Positions 22,793-33,152 of a stretch of DNA of 64,000 bases are shown here, in pieces. Source of the DNA: Seiridium cupressi (lineage: Eukaryota; Ascomycota; Sordariomycetes; Amphisphaeriales; Sporocadaceae); assembly GCA_036674765.1 (NCBI GenBank), contig JARVKI010000015.1, positions 496,001-560,000 on the forward strand. The letters run 5' to 3'. Each line of letters starts with the position of its first letter. Position 1 is the stretch's first letter. The notes beneath the pieces were generated by a model. The model did no database searches and was not told where the DNA came from. It worked only from the letters and a program-made list of their open reading frames with translations. The translations under genes and the position numbers were made by a program.

Positions 22793-24121
22793 CTTGGAAG
22801 TCGCCGAGGAGCGGAAGAAGGAGGAGCTGTCGTCTGAGCAAGAATTCCGACGTGGTCGGAGATGCGCTGGATGGCAGGGAGTTGGTCCTGATGTGTGTAC
22901 CTGCAAGCGACGATGCGGACAATGTAGCTGCTGGGTTTCGATATGCGATTGGGATCTGACGTCTGACGTTGACGGCTAGCTCCCGAAGCGCGGGCAGGCT
23001 CCAAGGCTGGCTGCCACCTGAGTCTGGGTATGGGACGGGGTCTGGGTCCGCGGGAGAATCAGCATCCCACTTCACTCCTCGGCCAATGAAGAAACAAGCT
23101 TGGCTGCGGAGGCGCACCAGGTCCAGGCACGGCTGAAGAAGTGTTACCCCGCCATCTTGGATAAATGACTGCGCTAAACCTGTCGGGGGCCTTATTTCGA
23201 GGGTTTGGAGGGAGACGATGTTCGGGAGTTCCCTGATAAACCCAGGCATGTTCCTGGGGCTTTGCTTATGGATGATCTACAAAGAAGGAATGTATCGAAG
23301 GATTTGCTATGGCATCAGTTTCTAGCTGGTGGGCAATGGTGTGGGACGCATCAAATCCCAATGGAGTGTCTAAGACCTACAAGCAAACGACGTATTCACC
23401 AAGGTACTGGACCTTTCCCAGTGAATGCCCTCTTTTTGGTTCCTGGTGATGATATTGTACATGTCCCTCGATGAGATAGATTAGATTAGTCAGGGTACTA
23501 GGCTGTCGGTTTCTGGCTCGATGCTGCCAGTCTTTTCGTTGGTTGTAGCCTGTCGGTATGTCGGTACCTTGAAAGCGACCTACTGGCCTAAACCTAAGAC
23601 GGCAGTGCCGCAGCTTGTTCAGCCCTGTCACCGTTCTTAGGCATTCTGAGAAATTCCATTGAGGGGTCTGCTCCAAGAGCCGGTGACGAACGAAACGAAA
23701 AGACAGACGGTGAAGGGCCCTTTCAGTTGCTGCGCAAACCGAATCCGACTTTTTAGCTGCCTTACACAGGCCTATTTCCCATTCCTGCATAGCCGCCTGC
23801 GCAACCCATAGAAAGTCTCGGAGTCCCTGCCCCAAATTTCTGCCGCAGCCTCATTCAAACTCCTTACACCACAAACACCAACTTGGATTTAGAGGCCGAC
23901 ACTTTCTCGCAGGCTTCACTTCTCCAACTTTCACCACCACCACTCCTGCTGACCAATTCCCACCTTTTGGGTAACCCCGACATCCCGCACGACTTTTACG
24001 ACTACCCTAGGTTACCTCTTAACAATACTCTACGCGACCAGGCTCATTTCCCGCTACGCTCTCACGCTAGCGTCATTGTCCTTCCTGTGACTTCATACAA
24101 TTCCCCCTCCAACAAATCGCC
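22793..24121. other. Divergent region between vps24 and the p23 gene
   Basis: The shared upstream region of vps24 (-) and the co-chaperone gene (+). Open frames of 198 codons (22653-23249, -) and 152 codons (23377-23835, -) occur but show no family pattern, and the first overlaps the vps24 first exon in another frame. The last 200 bases before 24122 are C/T-rich, as in a leader. Confidence 0.4.
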
Positions 24122-25083
24122 ATGTCGAACCCCGAAGGTGAGCTCCCCCCCTTGCGGCAATCTGTCCGTGGTAGCGATGACGGTGATGGCTTCATGCCAC
24201 TCGCTGTGATCGTCCTTGACTCGCGCTTCACTTGCGCCATGATGTCAGTACTTCTTGCAAACGGGCTGTAGCTGACCATTTGCTGCTCACAGTTCTCTGG
24301 GCCCAGCGCTCGTCCAACACTGATGAGGAGAAGAACTTCATCTACCTGACCATTGTCGTTCCGGATTCTCCCCCCGAAAAGTTCAAGCTTGACCTCAAGC
24401 CCGCTGGCCTGAAGCTCAAGGCTCACTCTGACACGCTGAAGCGTGATTTCGAGCTTGAGCTTGAGTTCTTCGACGAGATCGACCCGGACAACTCCAAGAT
24501 CAACCACACCTCCCGCAATGTCGAGCTCAAGCTGCGCAAGAAGGAGCTCAAGGAGGAGTACTGGCCCCGCCTGCTCAAGGAGTCTAAGAAGCTACAATTC
24601 CTCAAGACCGACTTCGACAAGTGGGTTGACGAGGATGAGCAGAACGAGGCTCCCGAGGATGACTTCAGCCAGTTCGGTGGTATGGGTACGTAAACTTGCT
24701 GCTTCCTATTGCCATTCCGCCTATGCACATGGTGATTTGCTCATTTGTGCACCTGCACCCGCTTCTACCGCGTCTATTGTAAATTTGGCTAACATCATTC
24801 ACTATCAGGCGGCATGCCAGGCGGTGGTATGGGTACGTAAACAATCTCAAACACCACCTTTTCACCACAACCAGCATCCGGTAAACAAGTGTGATCAATG
24901 GCTGACATAAGGAACACAGGTGGCGGTGACTTTGGTGGCATCGATTTCTCCAAGCTTGGCGGCGGCGCTGCTCCCGGTGAGGAGGAAGAGGGGGATGATG
25001 ATGACGACGACGAGGACAGCGAAGACGACATGCCAGCTCTCGAGGGTGAGGACGACAAGGCCGGCAAGAAGGCTGCTGCCTAA
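24122..25083 (+). CDS. sba1: Hsp90 co-chaperone p23/Sba1 (Wos2)
   Basis: Four exons: 24122-24137, 24293-24685, 24809-24832 and 24920-25083. All introns are phase 1, and together they encode 198 residues. The CS domain runs from VLWAQRSS to about residue 115, with NFIYLTIVVPD, KFKLDLKPAGLKLKA and the p23 signature EEYWPRLLKESKKLQFLKTDF (as EEYWPRL and LQFLKTDFDKW). The tail is Gly/Met-rich (FGGM, GGMPGGGM, GGGDFGG) and then strongly acidic with a Lys/Ala end, as in fungal Sba1. p23 binds ATP-bound, closed Hsp90 and slows ATP hydrolysis during client maturation. Exon 3 is only 24 bases and codes eight residues in frame, so skipping it would keep the frame. The ends of exons 2 and 3 share a 21-base block across the donor site. 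Confidence 0.93.
24809..24832 (+). other. 24-base micro-exon of the p23 gene
   Basis: The exon is bounded by TATCAG and GTACGT and codes about eight residues (GMPGGGM plus the split Gly). The 21 bases 24822-24842 repeat exactly the 21 bases 24675-24695 at the end of exon 2. The exon may therefore have arisen by local duplication of the previous exon end with its donor. Confidence 0.7.
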
Positions 25084-26586
25084 TCTAGTTCATGGCGGAA
25101 CAGCTCCTCTAAACACGAATTCCTCACGCAAGGCTACATTAGTCATGTAAAGTCCAAAGGACCATGAATCATTCAGGCGTACTAGAGATGAATTGGGCAA
25201 AAGGCGAATTCCCATCTGCGAATTTTGAATGTTTCGGATTGCCCACAGGGCATTAGCAAGTTGGTTGCTATGTAAGGGCCATGACTTTGAGACTTGTTAG
25301 GTAATCAACTTGATCCGCTTTAACCGTTACACCACAGCTATTGCTTGCCTCCTTCTGCCTTCTCGGCTACTAGTGACTATATTGTTCCGCACCTTACATG
25401 TCTTCTGCTGTGTACAGACTAATCCCAAGATTTACATGTCCCACGCCAGGAAATCTCTGTGTATTGTTTCACTGCTGACATTTCACCATAAGCTAAGGTG
25501 ACTAGCTACATCACACCCAGCCTCTAACGACTACATAATGTATTGATTTCTCGCGGCTCTCGTAGTTTGTGGCATCCATTACCCTGATCAATGGTCTAGA
25601 ACAAGGGGGCCAGATTTGTGACCATGTCTCAGGAGTTTCAACTAAGCAGCAGCGAGGTCACCCAGGCTTTGCCCACCGACGAATCAATCAGTGATCAACC
25701 AGCTGGTCGTCCGACATGGGACGAAGAGGTGTCGTTTGCCACAGCCGGAACGCATAGAATATCAGTCACGTGTCGTGGCAGCGAGATATGGCCGTTGACG
25801 TAACATGATTTCCCGGTGGCACTTACAAGACATAAGGCGGATGGATTCTCGAGACAAACGTATCGAGAAAATAAGCGATCTGAAAGGAATATCACTCGGA
25901 GAATTTTGTGGACAGAAATAAACGGGACAACTTTTAGCGACTTGGAGCGCCTGGATTCTGCCAAGTGGTCGCATTCTAATTCGAACAATGTTCGTGATAT
26001 ATTAACCGTATTGCATTACGTACAAACATATATGGGACCATCCACACAGAGCCAAGACGTGATGTTATCCCTCCAAGCTTACCTCTTGATGGAGCCTATC
26101 AGTCACATCTCGATAGGAGCCTAACAACAAATTAAGTCAGAGACGCAGAATTGGTGTCACAAAAGTATTCAGAAAGGCGTTATGGTTTCAAATCACAAAC
26201 GTAAACTGTACATCTACCTGCAGTAGGAAATACTGATATGTGACAAGTTTCCGTTCTCAAATGCAATAGCAAATCTGCTTTGTAGCACCATGTAGCTGAG
26301 CGCTATGGTACATGCCACAATAAGGACTCTTGCCTACCCTAAACGCCTTTCTTTCAGTATCGTGATCTCGTGAGCTTGTATCAAGGTGGTGCTATTTGGC
26401 CCTCTGATCTTCTGCAAAACTTCTCCTTTTGGTGCCATCTACGGGCCTTGGAACGAAGCTGCTACCTGTACTCAAGGAGACCGAAATCACGGATGACAAG
26501 ATGATGAAGCAACTCCTCCAGCTAGCTGCACGGCTTGGTTCGGGGTTTGGGTAAATGGCTCATTAGCAAATATGAAGTCGCGACAT
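25084..26586. other. Convergent intergenic region
   Basis: Lies between the 3' ends of the p23 gene (+) and the PARP-E2 gene (-). It is about 1.5 kb, with modest AT enrichment near 26000-26300. Short frames only, and nothing recognisable. Confidence 0.4.
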
Positions 26587-29500
26587 TTAGTCTTCCATAA
26601 CCTGAGCCATCATGGCACTCGTAGCTTCTTCCAGGTCCTTTGGGATTTGCCAACCATGGGTCATTGCGGCACGCTTATAGGCATCGAACGCCTCCCCAAT
26701 GCCATAGTCCCTCCCTGCGCCCTTTGTCGATTCAAGCCTTGCAGGCTTGGGATCGACGCTGCATAAGGCCATCCGTACCTGTAAGAGAACGCTTTCTAGA
26801 CTGTTTGCGGGCGACCAGCCAGAGTTTGTCAGAAGCTCCATGCACATCGCTCCGCCGGCAGTAACATGCCCACCCCCACCGCTGGCAAAAGGAAGAAAAC
26901 GAGGCCGAATGACTCTCACGAAAGGGGGCGACATAGGGAAATCCCGCCCGAAGCGAATCTCTAGCACTATGCTTGAGACACCGGCTCTCTTCATGTCTTT
27001 GGCCAAGGGCAAATCTGGGACAAAGGAATGGAGCTCGGCGATCCAATGGAACATGTTCGTCATGTTCTCGAAGTCAATGTACCATCCGAGTTCGTGCACC
27101 GGGGTCGTGGACTGGACTTTCTGCAGTTTCTTGATCTCTTGGCCAATTGTTTTCTGACCCTGACTCGTCGCATACGATGGCGGGGAGAACTGTGGCAATG
27201 TCGAGAGATCCAAAGTGCCCGGGCGAAAGTCTGTCTTGTCAGGCTGGAGAAGAGGTAGAGGCGCAGTACTGGAGGAATTTAGCTGTGTCTGTGTGCTTAC
27301 CGTAGACGTTGTCAGCTCTTGGTCGGGTAATAAGAGGAACTCGATGTCTCGTGGCTCTTCACCATCATTGTCTCCGGTATGTCCCATGGCTTCCCTTTTC
27401 AAAAACGATAAGGATTGCTTACGAGATTCGTCTTGGGCGGACGGAATCGCCACCATGGGGATCATAATTTCTTGATTCTTTGGTCCTAATGCAATGTGCC
27501 CGGGATCCTGGACGAATTGATTGACGGTGTTTTTTGAATCCTCCTTGGCTGCTACAATAGAAGGATTCTGGGGTCTGACGAACAGATATCGACACTGTAT
27601 CCAATGGATGTGCTTGACCACATAACAAAAACTCATGCTTGTGGGGTTGACGAACTCCTCTGGCTTATTGACAATCTCGCTTAAACTGACCGCGGCATCG
27701 ATCTTGAGTGCCGAGTTTGGCCAGGCCAACAAGTGCGATGTGTCACCAGCAGCATGGTGTCTCGTGCCAGAGTAGGTGAGACTCGTGTCAAAACTGCGTC
27801 CAAAATAGACGCCATCTCCATAGGCTCGACCGTTTACGACGGACTTGAAGTCGAGGCCATCTCGAATTATGCTATGCCAGTTACTGACACGGCTTCCATG
27901 CCAGCCAAGAATAGTCTTCTGGGGTTTGCTGACTTTCTTTAGCTCTTCTTGGAACTGTACTTCTTTTTCAGGAGATCCTTGGGCGAATCGAAACTGAATC
28001 CAACCATCAACGCCTGAGATCCGCTCATGCTGCCTTGCCAGTGATGAATCGATCTCACCATTGGCCTCTGAGTCTAGCTCATCCACCTGAACAATGTAGG
28101 AGCGGTTAGAGGCGACGATCCACCGGATCAGCTTTGAGGCCGAAGGGGTTAGGCGATACCATCCGTCAAGGTGCCGATTTGGGGACGCTTGCAGATACTC
28201 TCGCATGGAACTGATTGATGGGGTCGCCGCGAGAAGGAGGGTCAAAGCAAATGACTTGATCGATACGTCCAAATCGTCTAGATTTTGATCGTAGGGGACA
28301 AGATACGCTGCTTCATTGGACTCGGTTGTGTTCGACGGCATAGTCGTTACAACCTCAGATGAAACTGGCAGTCTATGACTTGACGCGACTTTCAAAGAAA
28401 CTGTATTTTCAGAGAGGAAATCCACCTGGCCATGGTGGAGGATGTTTTGCTTGGAATCGCGATGGGTGATTAGCAACACTACAACCACCCACATTCCTTT
28501 CTTGATCTTGGCGACATCTGCAATATTGTCTAGGGTCATGAATGACTCGGCCCAGTTGAATCTGCCGGACATAGGGTCTAGCAGTCTTGCACTTTCTATT
28601 ACCACCTCTTCCTTGAATTTTATGGGGGTTGGATTATTCGCCGCCCCTTGATTCAAGCCCTTGGGACTCGGCTGGTTCAGAGGGAAAATCCTAGGAACCT
28701 GGAGATTGAGGCCGGTAGGATATTCTCGTAGACCGCCATGGATTTCATTCGCGGTCTTTTGCAGACCTGCATAACAGAAGCTGACCAACAGATCAACTAC
28801 GTTAGGCTGGTTCAGAACTTCGAGGTCTATGCTTGGACCAAATCCCAAGTTCATGTACTGGAATAGACAGAGAGAATCGTCGCATACATAGGGTTTGAGG
28901 GCCTCGAAATTGCCGTCGACTTGTTGATGGCACACCATGCAATAATCTGTACATCTGATTAAGTACCGCATGGCAAACTGTGCGGCAACAAGTGGCAAAG
29001 ATATCTCGGCGTCCGACAGTAGATGGTCTTTGGCGATGAAGCTAGGCAGTTTGACGTTGTCTGTGTTTTCAACATCGTCCGTGCTTGCGTCAGGCTGGGA
29101 AGATTTGGGTGAGAAACGTGTATTCCTCGACATTGCTACAAGCTCCCGCTTTGCAGAATCCCAGGTCGTCTTGTGGTTACACCTGATCTTGAGTAGGGGA
29201 ACGAACTCGGTGTTCATAAAAGTGTCGATTGATTCGCCGACTCCGAGCAACATGAGATCTGCATCATCGCTGGCCGTCAGGTCGATGCGCTGACTTGATG
29301 TAGTATATGAAGAATTTCCCTTCGAAACCGGCGCTGAGAATGCTTTGATGGCTTGGTCTATGGTTGGCTTATAATTGGTGCATTTGCGCAGGCGGAAGTC
29401 AATGTTGGAGGAGCTTGCGGCCCTTTCTAGAGCTTCGGCAAATGTTGTGTAATCCCGATCATATCTGATCAGAAGAACGACAAAGTCGTTCATATATAGA

Positions 29501-30216
29501 TTCCAGGCGTCTCGAGTCTCTTCGGATAGGCACAACTTATCAACTCTAACGGATATGGAGAGAATATGGTGCCCGCTAGGTTCGTCGAAGCCACACAACC
29601 TACTGATCATGAACCCGGCCTGGCGAACGGCACAGAAGTCTCTGCGAATGCGACTCAAAGTTCCCTGCGCAACTGGCCGATAGGGGTTGGTTGGGTGCCT
29701 CGTGGCTTCGAAAGTTTCCAGACCAAAAATGTCTTCGCCGATAACGTCGCCAAAGTCGAAGTCCTCAAAGTCTTCGTCATCATCTTCGCTTACTGGGCCT
29801 TCATCCTCGACGTCTGCCATGGCTGTGTCCTCGTCCTCGCCAACTACGCTTTCCGTGGACCGGCGCTCGATGGATCTAGTGAGGTTCCGCGATAAGATAG
29901 TAAGCGCATCTTGGATCTTCACTCCGCTGGATGTTGCGGCAAAGTCTTCCAGTATCTTGGCCATGGCTGGAGCCACTTTGCAGCCACTCGCGAAGACAAC
30001 GAAGAAGTGTTCACTAGGATAGCTCGAAAACTCCTGAGGAACCACCTGGATCTCCAAGACTGATGACGAATCCATCGTATGGTGGCTATAGGTGAACACA
30101 AACTCTCCTTCCCCATCGATGCGTGAGATGTTGTTGATGTTCGGAATTGCTTGCTTGATGACTGCATCATGATCCGCCTGGTAGCGGGCGCGAGCGCCTC
30201 GAGGTCTTTCCATCAT
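26587..30216 (-). CDS. PARP-type ADP-ribosyltransferase fused to a UBE2Q-like ubiquitin-conjugating domain
   Basis: A single open frame of 1209 residues. The first 300 residues resemble an RWD-like, UBE2Q-type N-terminus with an acidic stretch near 125-155. A Cys motif C426-x2-C429...C445-x4-C450 (CMVC, VCDDSLC) resembles the one in PARP6/PARP8 proteins. The PARP catalytic fold covers about 765-885: WHGS with H773 and GDGVYF with Y804. The position of the usual catalytic Glu in the last strand holds C864 (SFCYVV). Residues 1020-1180 form an E2 fold: a GWYIDFEN start, then FPMSPPFVRV, then GGAMCMELL with active-site C1125 and SGWSPANSLESVLLQV. This is a UBE2Q-like arrangement without a classical HPN. 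PARP/UBC fusions are known in fungi but their biochemistry is little studied. I infer mono-ADP-ribosylation or an inactive transferase, coupled to ubiquitin transfer. Confidence 0.88.
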   Translation of the reverse strand: MMERPRGARARYQADHDAVIKQAIPNINNISRIDGEGEFVFTYSHHTMDSSSVLEIQVVPQEFSSYPSEHFFVVFASGCKVAPAMAKILEDFAATSSGVKIQDALTILSRNLTRSIERRSTESVVGEDEDTAMADVEDEGPVSEDDDEDFEDFDFGDVIGEDIFGLETFEATRHPTNPYRPVAQGTLSRIRRDFCAVRQAGFMISRLCGFDEPSGHHILSISVRVDKLCLSEETRDAWNLYMNDFVVLLIRYDRDYTTFAEALERAASSSNIDFRLRKCTNYKPTIDQAIKAFSAPVSKGNSSYTTSSQRIDLTASDDADLMLLGVGESIDTFMNTEFVPLLKIRCNHKTTWDSAKRELVAMSRNTRFSPKSSQPDASTDDVENTDNVKLPSFIAKDHLLSDAEISLPLVAAQFAMRYLIRCTDYCMVCHQQVDGNFEALKPYVCDDSLCLFQYMNLGFGPSIDLEVLNQPNVVDLLVSFCYAGLQKTANEIHGGLREYPTGLNLQVPRIFPLNQPSPKGLNQGAANNPTPIKFKEEVVIESARLLDPMSGRFNWAESFMTLDNIADVAKIKKGMWVVVVLLITHRDSKQNILHHGQVDFLSENTVSLKVASSHRLPVSSEVVTTMPSNTTESNEAAYLVPYDQNLDDLDVSIKSFALTLLLAATPSISSMREYLQASPNRHLDGWYRLTPSASKLIRWIVASNRSYIVQVDELDSEANGEIDSSLARQHERISGVDGWIQFRFAQGSPEKEVQFQEELKKVSKPQKTILGWHGSRVSNWHSIIRDGLDFKSVVNGRAYGDGVYFGRSFDTSLTYSGTRHHAAGDTSHLLAWPNSALKIDAAVSLSEIVNKPEEFVNPTSMSFCYVVKHIHWIQCRYLFVRPQNPSIVAAKEDSKNTVNQFVQDPGHIALGPKNQEIMIPMVAIPSAQDESRKQSLSFLKREAMGHTGDNDGEEPRDIEFLLLPDQELTTSTVSTQTQLNSSSTAPLPLLQPDKTDFRPGTLDLSTLPQFSPPSYATSQGQKTIGQEIKKLQKVQSTTPVHELGWYIDFENMTNMFHWIAELHSFVPDLPLAKDMKRAGVSSIVLEIRFGRDFPMSPPFVRVIRPRFLPFASGGGGHVTAGGAMCMELLTNSGWSPANSLESVLLQVRMALCSVDPKPARLESTKGAGRDYGIGEAFDAYKRAAMTHGWQIPKDLEEATSAMMAQVMED

Positions 30217-31594
30217 GTGAACTGGTGTTTGCTGCTATGCCATGCCGTGCTATTTTATAGTCAAGTTAGCTGACTGATTCAAATGGTAGAACCTGGAGTC
30301 CGACCAAAGATATCCATCTATGGTTCGTGCCAGCTAGTCGAGAGAACGCTAACCCTCGAAATGATCAAAATAGGTATGCCCAAAGCCGGATGGGGGATAT
30401 CTCATGTGCTCGTTTGTGAACCAGCCGGTGCGTCCATGTGATACCTGAAGGCCAAAATTACTCACCAGCGAAGAAGTATGGTGATTTTCTGGATCGTTGA
30501 AAAAGAAAATGAGGCGAATAATTTGCGATCGATGGTGCCGCGACGAAAAATCGAAGTTATTAAATCAGGCGTGGTTGTGTAGCCTTAGAAACATGCTCCT
30601 TTCGAAAGTGAATGCTGAGGCGGGGAGACCTGAATGGCAGCCGTTAAATCGACGGAAGCATGTGCTGCAGTCTTTTCGCAACGACAAATTAATTTAGTGA
30701 AAGTGCATAATGCATTTCCTCAACAGCGGGATGACTACGTCAAACAATCGACCGAGTCAACACCGGGGGTCAACCGGACAAACAAGTGACTATCACAGCT
30801 CTTTCCCCAGATGCAGCAGTGGCCCTCAAAGCTGTTACTGTGAGTCGGTTACAGTAGGGGCACCTGGACGACTACACATACATGTAGTGACCTGAGAAAT
30901 TATGTGGTTCGTGGCCCGCAAAGTCTCTGTTGTAGGAATGAGACTTTCATTTCCAAGTTATGCCGCAACATTGAATCCATGTAGGCACGATGGTAGTCTA
31001 GCTGCCTTCAAGTTGCACTGCCCACTGCAGCCTGTTTCGTAGTCCAGGCTGCAGTGGCACTGGAGCACGTTGCCCTTTCAGCACAACTTGATATGAAATA
31101 GGACTGCGCATCCATTCATGTTTGCGTCTAACCATAAATGCGTATGCGCATGTGCCCGAAGATATGGACATCGCTGCATTTAAACATGGAGATCTACTTG
31201 TTCCCGCCATCTCGAAGAGGCCTTGTAAGTAGGTAAGCTGAGTAGGGCAAGAAATAAGCGCGGATAGACGCTCTAAACGCCTCGAAAGCGGAAGCTACAT
31301 TAGACTACAATGTAGCCCCTGGAGGGAGGCAGGCCCTGGAAGGTTGCAACTTGCGGGGAGCAATTTAGTCAGCGGCTGAGTGCACTAATTGCCAGTGGTG
31401 GGGTCGAGACACGAACTGATGCGGCTCCAGAGACAGCTTGCGTTTTTGGGGTCCAGCCCGACACTTGCTTCCTGACACCGTGACTCGGTGACGCAGACAA
31501 GTCCGAGCGATCAGGTACGGCAGACCAAACCCTCAATCGCACAAATACACGCGCCTTCATATACCCGCCGGGATTCTGCAGCCCTCAAGGTGCT
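30217..31594. promoter_or_regulatory. Divergent region between the PARP-E2 gene and the Cog7-like gene
   Basis: About 1.4 kb between two divergent genes, so it should contain both promoters. A perfect 13-bp hairpin lies at 31022-31057. No gene is supported. Confidence 0.4.
31022..31057. repeat. 13-bp perfect inverted repeat (hairpin)
   Basis: The arms CCACTGCAGCCTG (31022-31034) and CAGGCTGCAGTGG (31045-31057) pair perfectly around a 10-base loop. The arms are GC-rich in a non-coding region, so chance is unlikely. It could be a protein-binding dyad, a terminator-like hairpin or a mobile-element relic. Confidence 0.8.
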
Positions 31595-32713
31595 ATGCGG
31601 CGGCGGCAGAACAGCTCGTTGAGCTCCTCTTCGAGGGGGCTTCCACACCATACGCGGCAGCCATCAAGACTATCGCAAGAACCTATCGAGCCGAAATCAG
31701 CACATGTGTCCGACCAATTCCTACAGAGCTTCCTGTCTCCAACTTTCGATGCGGCCGATTACCTCAACTCGTCCCTCCCACCCTTGCAAGCCCATGTGTC
31801 CTCAATAACGCCAAGCCAGGAAGGAGCCGCCCCTCTATCCGAGTTATCTTCACAAGCGCAGACGCTTTTATCGCAACTGAGCGCGCAGACAACGCGCTTG
31901 ACCAATACATTGACGCAGCTCACAGATGATATACTGCGGAGTGGGAGCAGATTAGCTTACGAAGTGGAACTGTTGAGGGGCGAGACTCTCAGTTTATCCG
32001 AGTCGTTATCAGACGGCCTGCAAGACGATATCGTCAACTTTGTCCCGAATGGCCTGCAAGAACAGACCGAGTTGAGGCCCAATGGAAACCTCGACGGGGG
32101 CCAGAGGAAGGTTTCCACGTCGATAGCTCCTGATGCGAACAATGCGTCAGAGGACAAGACAGCCGAGGACCCGGCTTATATCACACAACTACGGACATTG
32201 ACTCTGGTGCGTGCACGCTTGGATTCTGTTATCAAGACGTTTGGAGATGCCATGGAATTCGTCTTTCCTCCTTCGGAATTGTCAGTTAGTTCTGGGTTCT
32301 TGTCCGTCTCTGCCCCAGATGCCGGAGGGCAAGATCATAGCACGGAGGAGAAGGGCCAACAGGTGCTCAAGAAGTTCAGGGATGACATATCCGAGCTGCT
32401 GTATAAGAGCAAAGACCCGGTGGCAGGTGTCGAAAAGGCGCTACTCCGAGTTGAGGTGCTGAAGGAGTTGAGCCAGGTCTGGAAGGGTACAGCGGAAGAA
32501 AAGGGGAGGACAAAGTTCATAGACAGCTTGGCCAAGATGGTAGAAGATAGACACAAAGACCTGCTGCGCGATTTGGAGCAGAACGGCAAGCGAGATGCCA
32601 GAGTAGATGTTGAAAGTAGTCCGCGAAAGAGCACAGAGAGTGCGGCAGACAGTAGAGGAACCACAGGATATGGCTTTATGAGCCAGCTACAAAAGTTACG
32701 GAGCGGTCTGTAG
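31595..32713 (+). CDS. Cog7-like conserved oligomeric Golgi complex subunit
   Basis: Encodes 372 residues in one exon. Residues 36-60 read DQFLQSFLSPTFDAADYLN, which resembles the start of COG7-type subunits, where a Phe-Asp segment precedes a tether helix. A long coiled-coil region follows, with heptad-like Leu spacing (QTTRLTNTLTQLTDDIL, YEVELLRGETLSLSESL). The second half is helical and polar and ends near FMSQLQKLRSGL. Fungal Cog7 proteins are short, and the yeast one is under 300 residues. The COG complex tethers retrograde vesicles at the Golgi and keeps glycosylation enzymes in place. The assignment rests on the N-terminal pattern and helical character, so another small tethering or coiled-coil protein is possible. 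Confidence 0.65.
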   Translation: MRRRQNSSLSSSSRGLPHHTRQPSRLSQEPIEPKSAHVSDQFLQSFLSPTFDAADYLNSSLPPLQAHVSSITPSQEGAAPLSELSSQAQTLLSQLSAQTTRLTNTLTQLTDDILRSGSRLAYEVELLRGETLSLSESLSDGLQDDIVNFVPNGLQEQTELRPNGNLDGGQRKVSTSIAPDANNASEDKTAEDPAYITQLRTLTLVRARLDSVIKTFGDAMEFVFPPSELSVSSGFLSVSAPDAGGQDHSTEEKGQQVLKKFRDDISELLYKSKDPVAGVEKALLRVEVLKELSQVWKGTAEEKGRTKFIDSLAKMVEDRHKDLLRDLEQNGKRDARVDVESSPRKSTESAADSRGTTGYGFMSQLQKLRSGL

Positions 32714-33152
32714 CCATCTGCTGAAAATCTAAAGATACCCATTCTACCTTGTTCGGTCACTGTGCTGGGATTGATGTTTGAAGTGAGATGTGGTAAGGCG
32801 GGATTAGCTGGATGGCTAGACTAGCTCGCCCGCCAATCGATACCACAAAAATTTCTGGTGGTCTGCGCGTTTCTTCACCCATCAACGTCAGTCTTTTGAC
32901 AGCCACAACTTGCATCCATTCTTTTTTACGATTTTGGGAGGAACTTGAAATTGGTCCCGGCGGTGGATGCTGTTAGCAAAGTCGTTATTTAGATTGCTGC
33001 AATCTTGGCTCACTCGGCGTCAGTTTCAATATTGATTGTTCCTACGCCTTTGCCAGAAAACAACTTAGATACGGTACCTACCTACACAGCAAAGGGCACC
33101 TCGCACTAGTAGCTGAGAAGACAACCACTGTGCACAGCTCTTTCATTCCACT
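32714..33152. other. Short intergenic region
   Basis: Separates two genes on the same strand. Nothing recognisable except general promoter-like sequence before 33153. Confidence 0.35.

Noticed and set aside
22653..23249. 198-codon minus-strand frame upstream of vps24
   Set aside because: It overlaps the vps24 first exon in another frame and shows no recognisable protein pattern.
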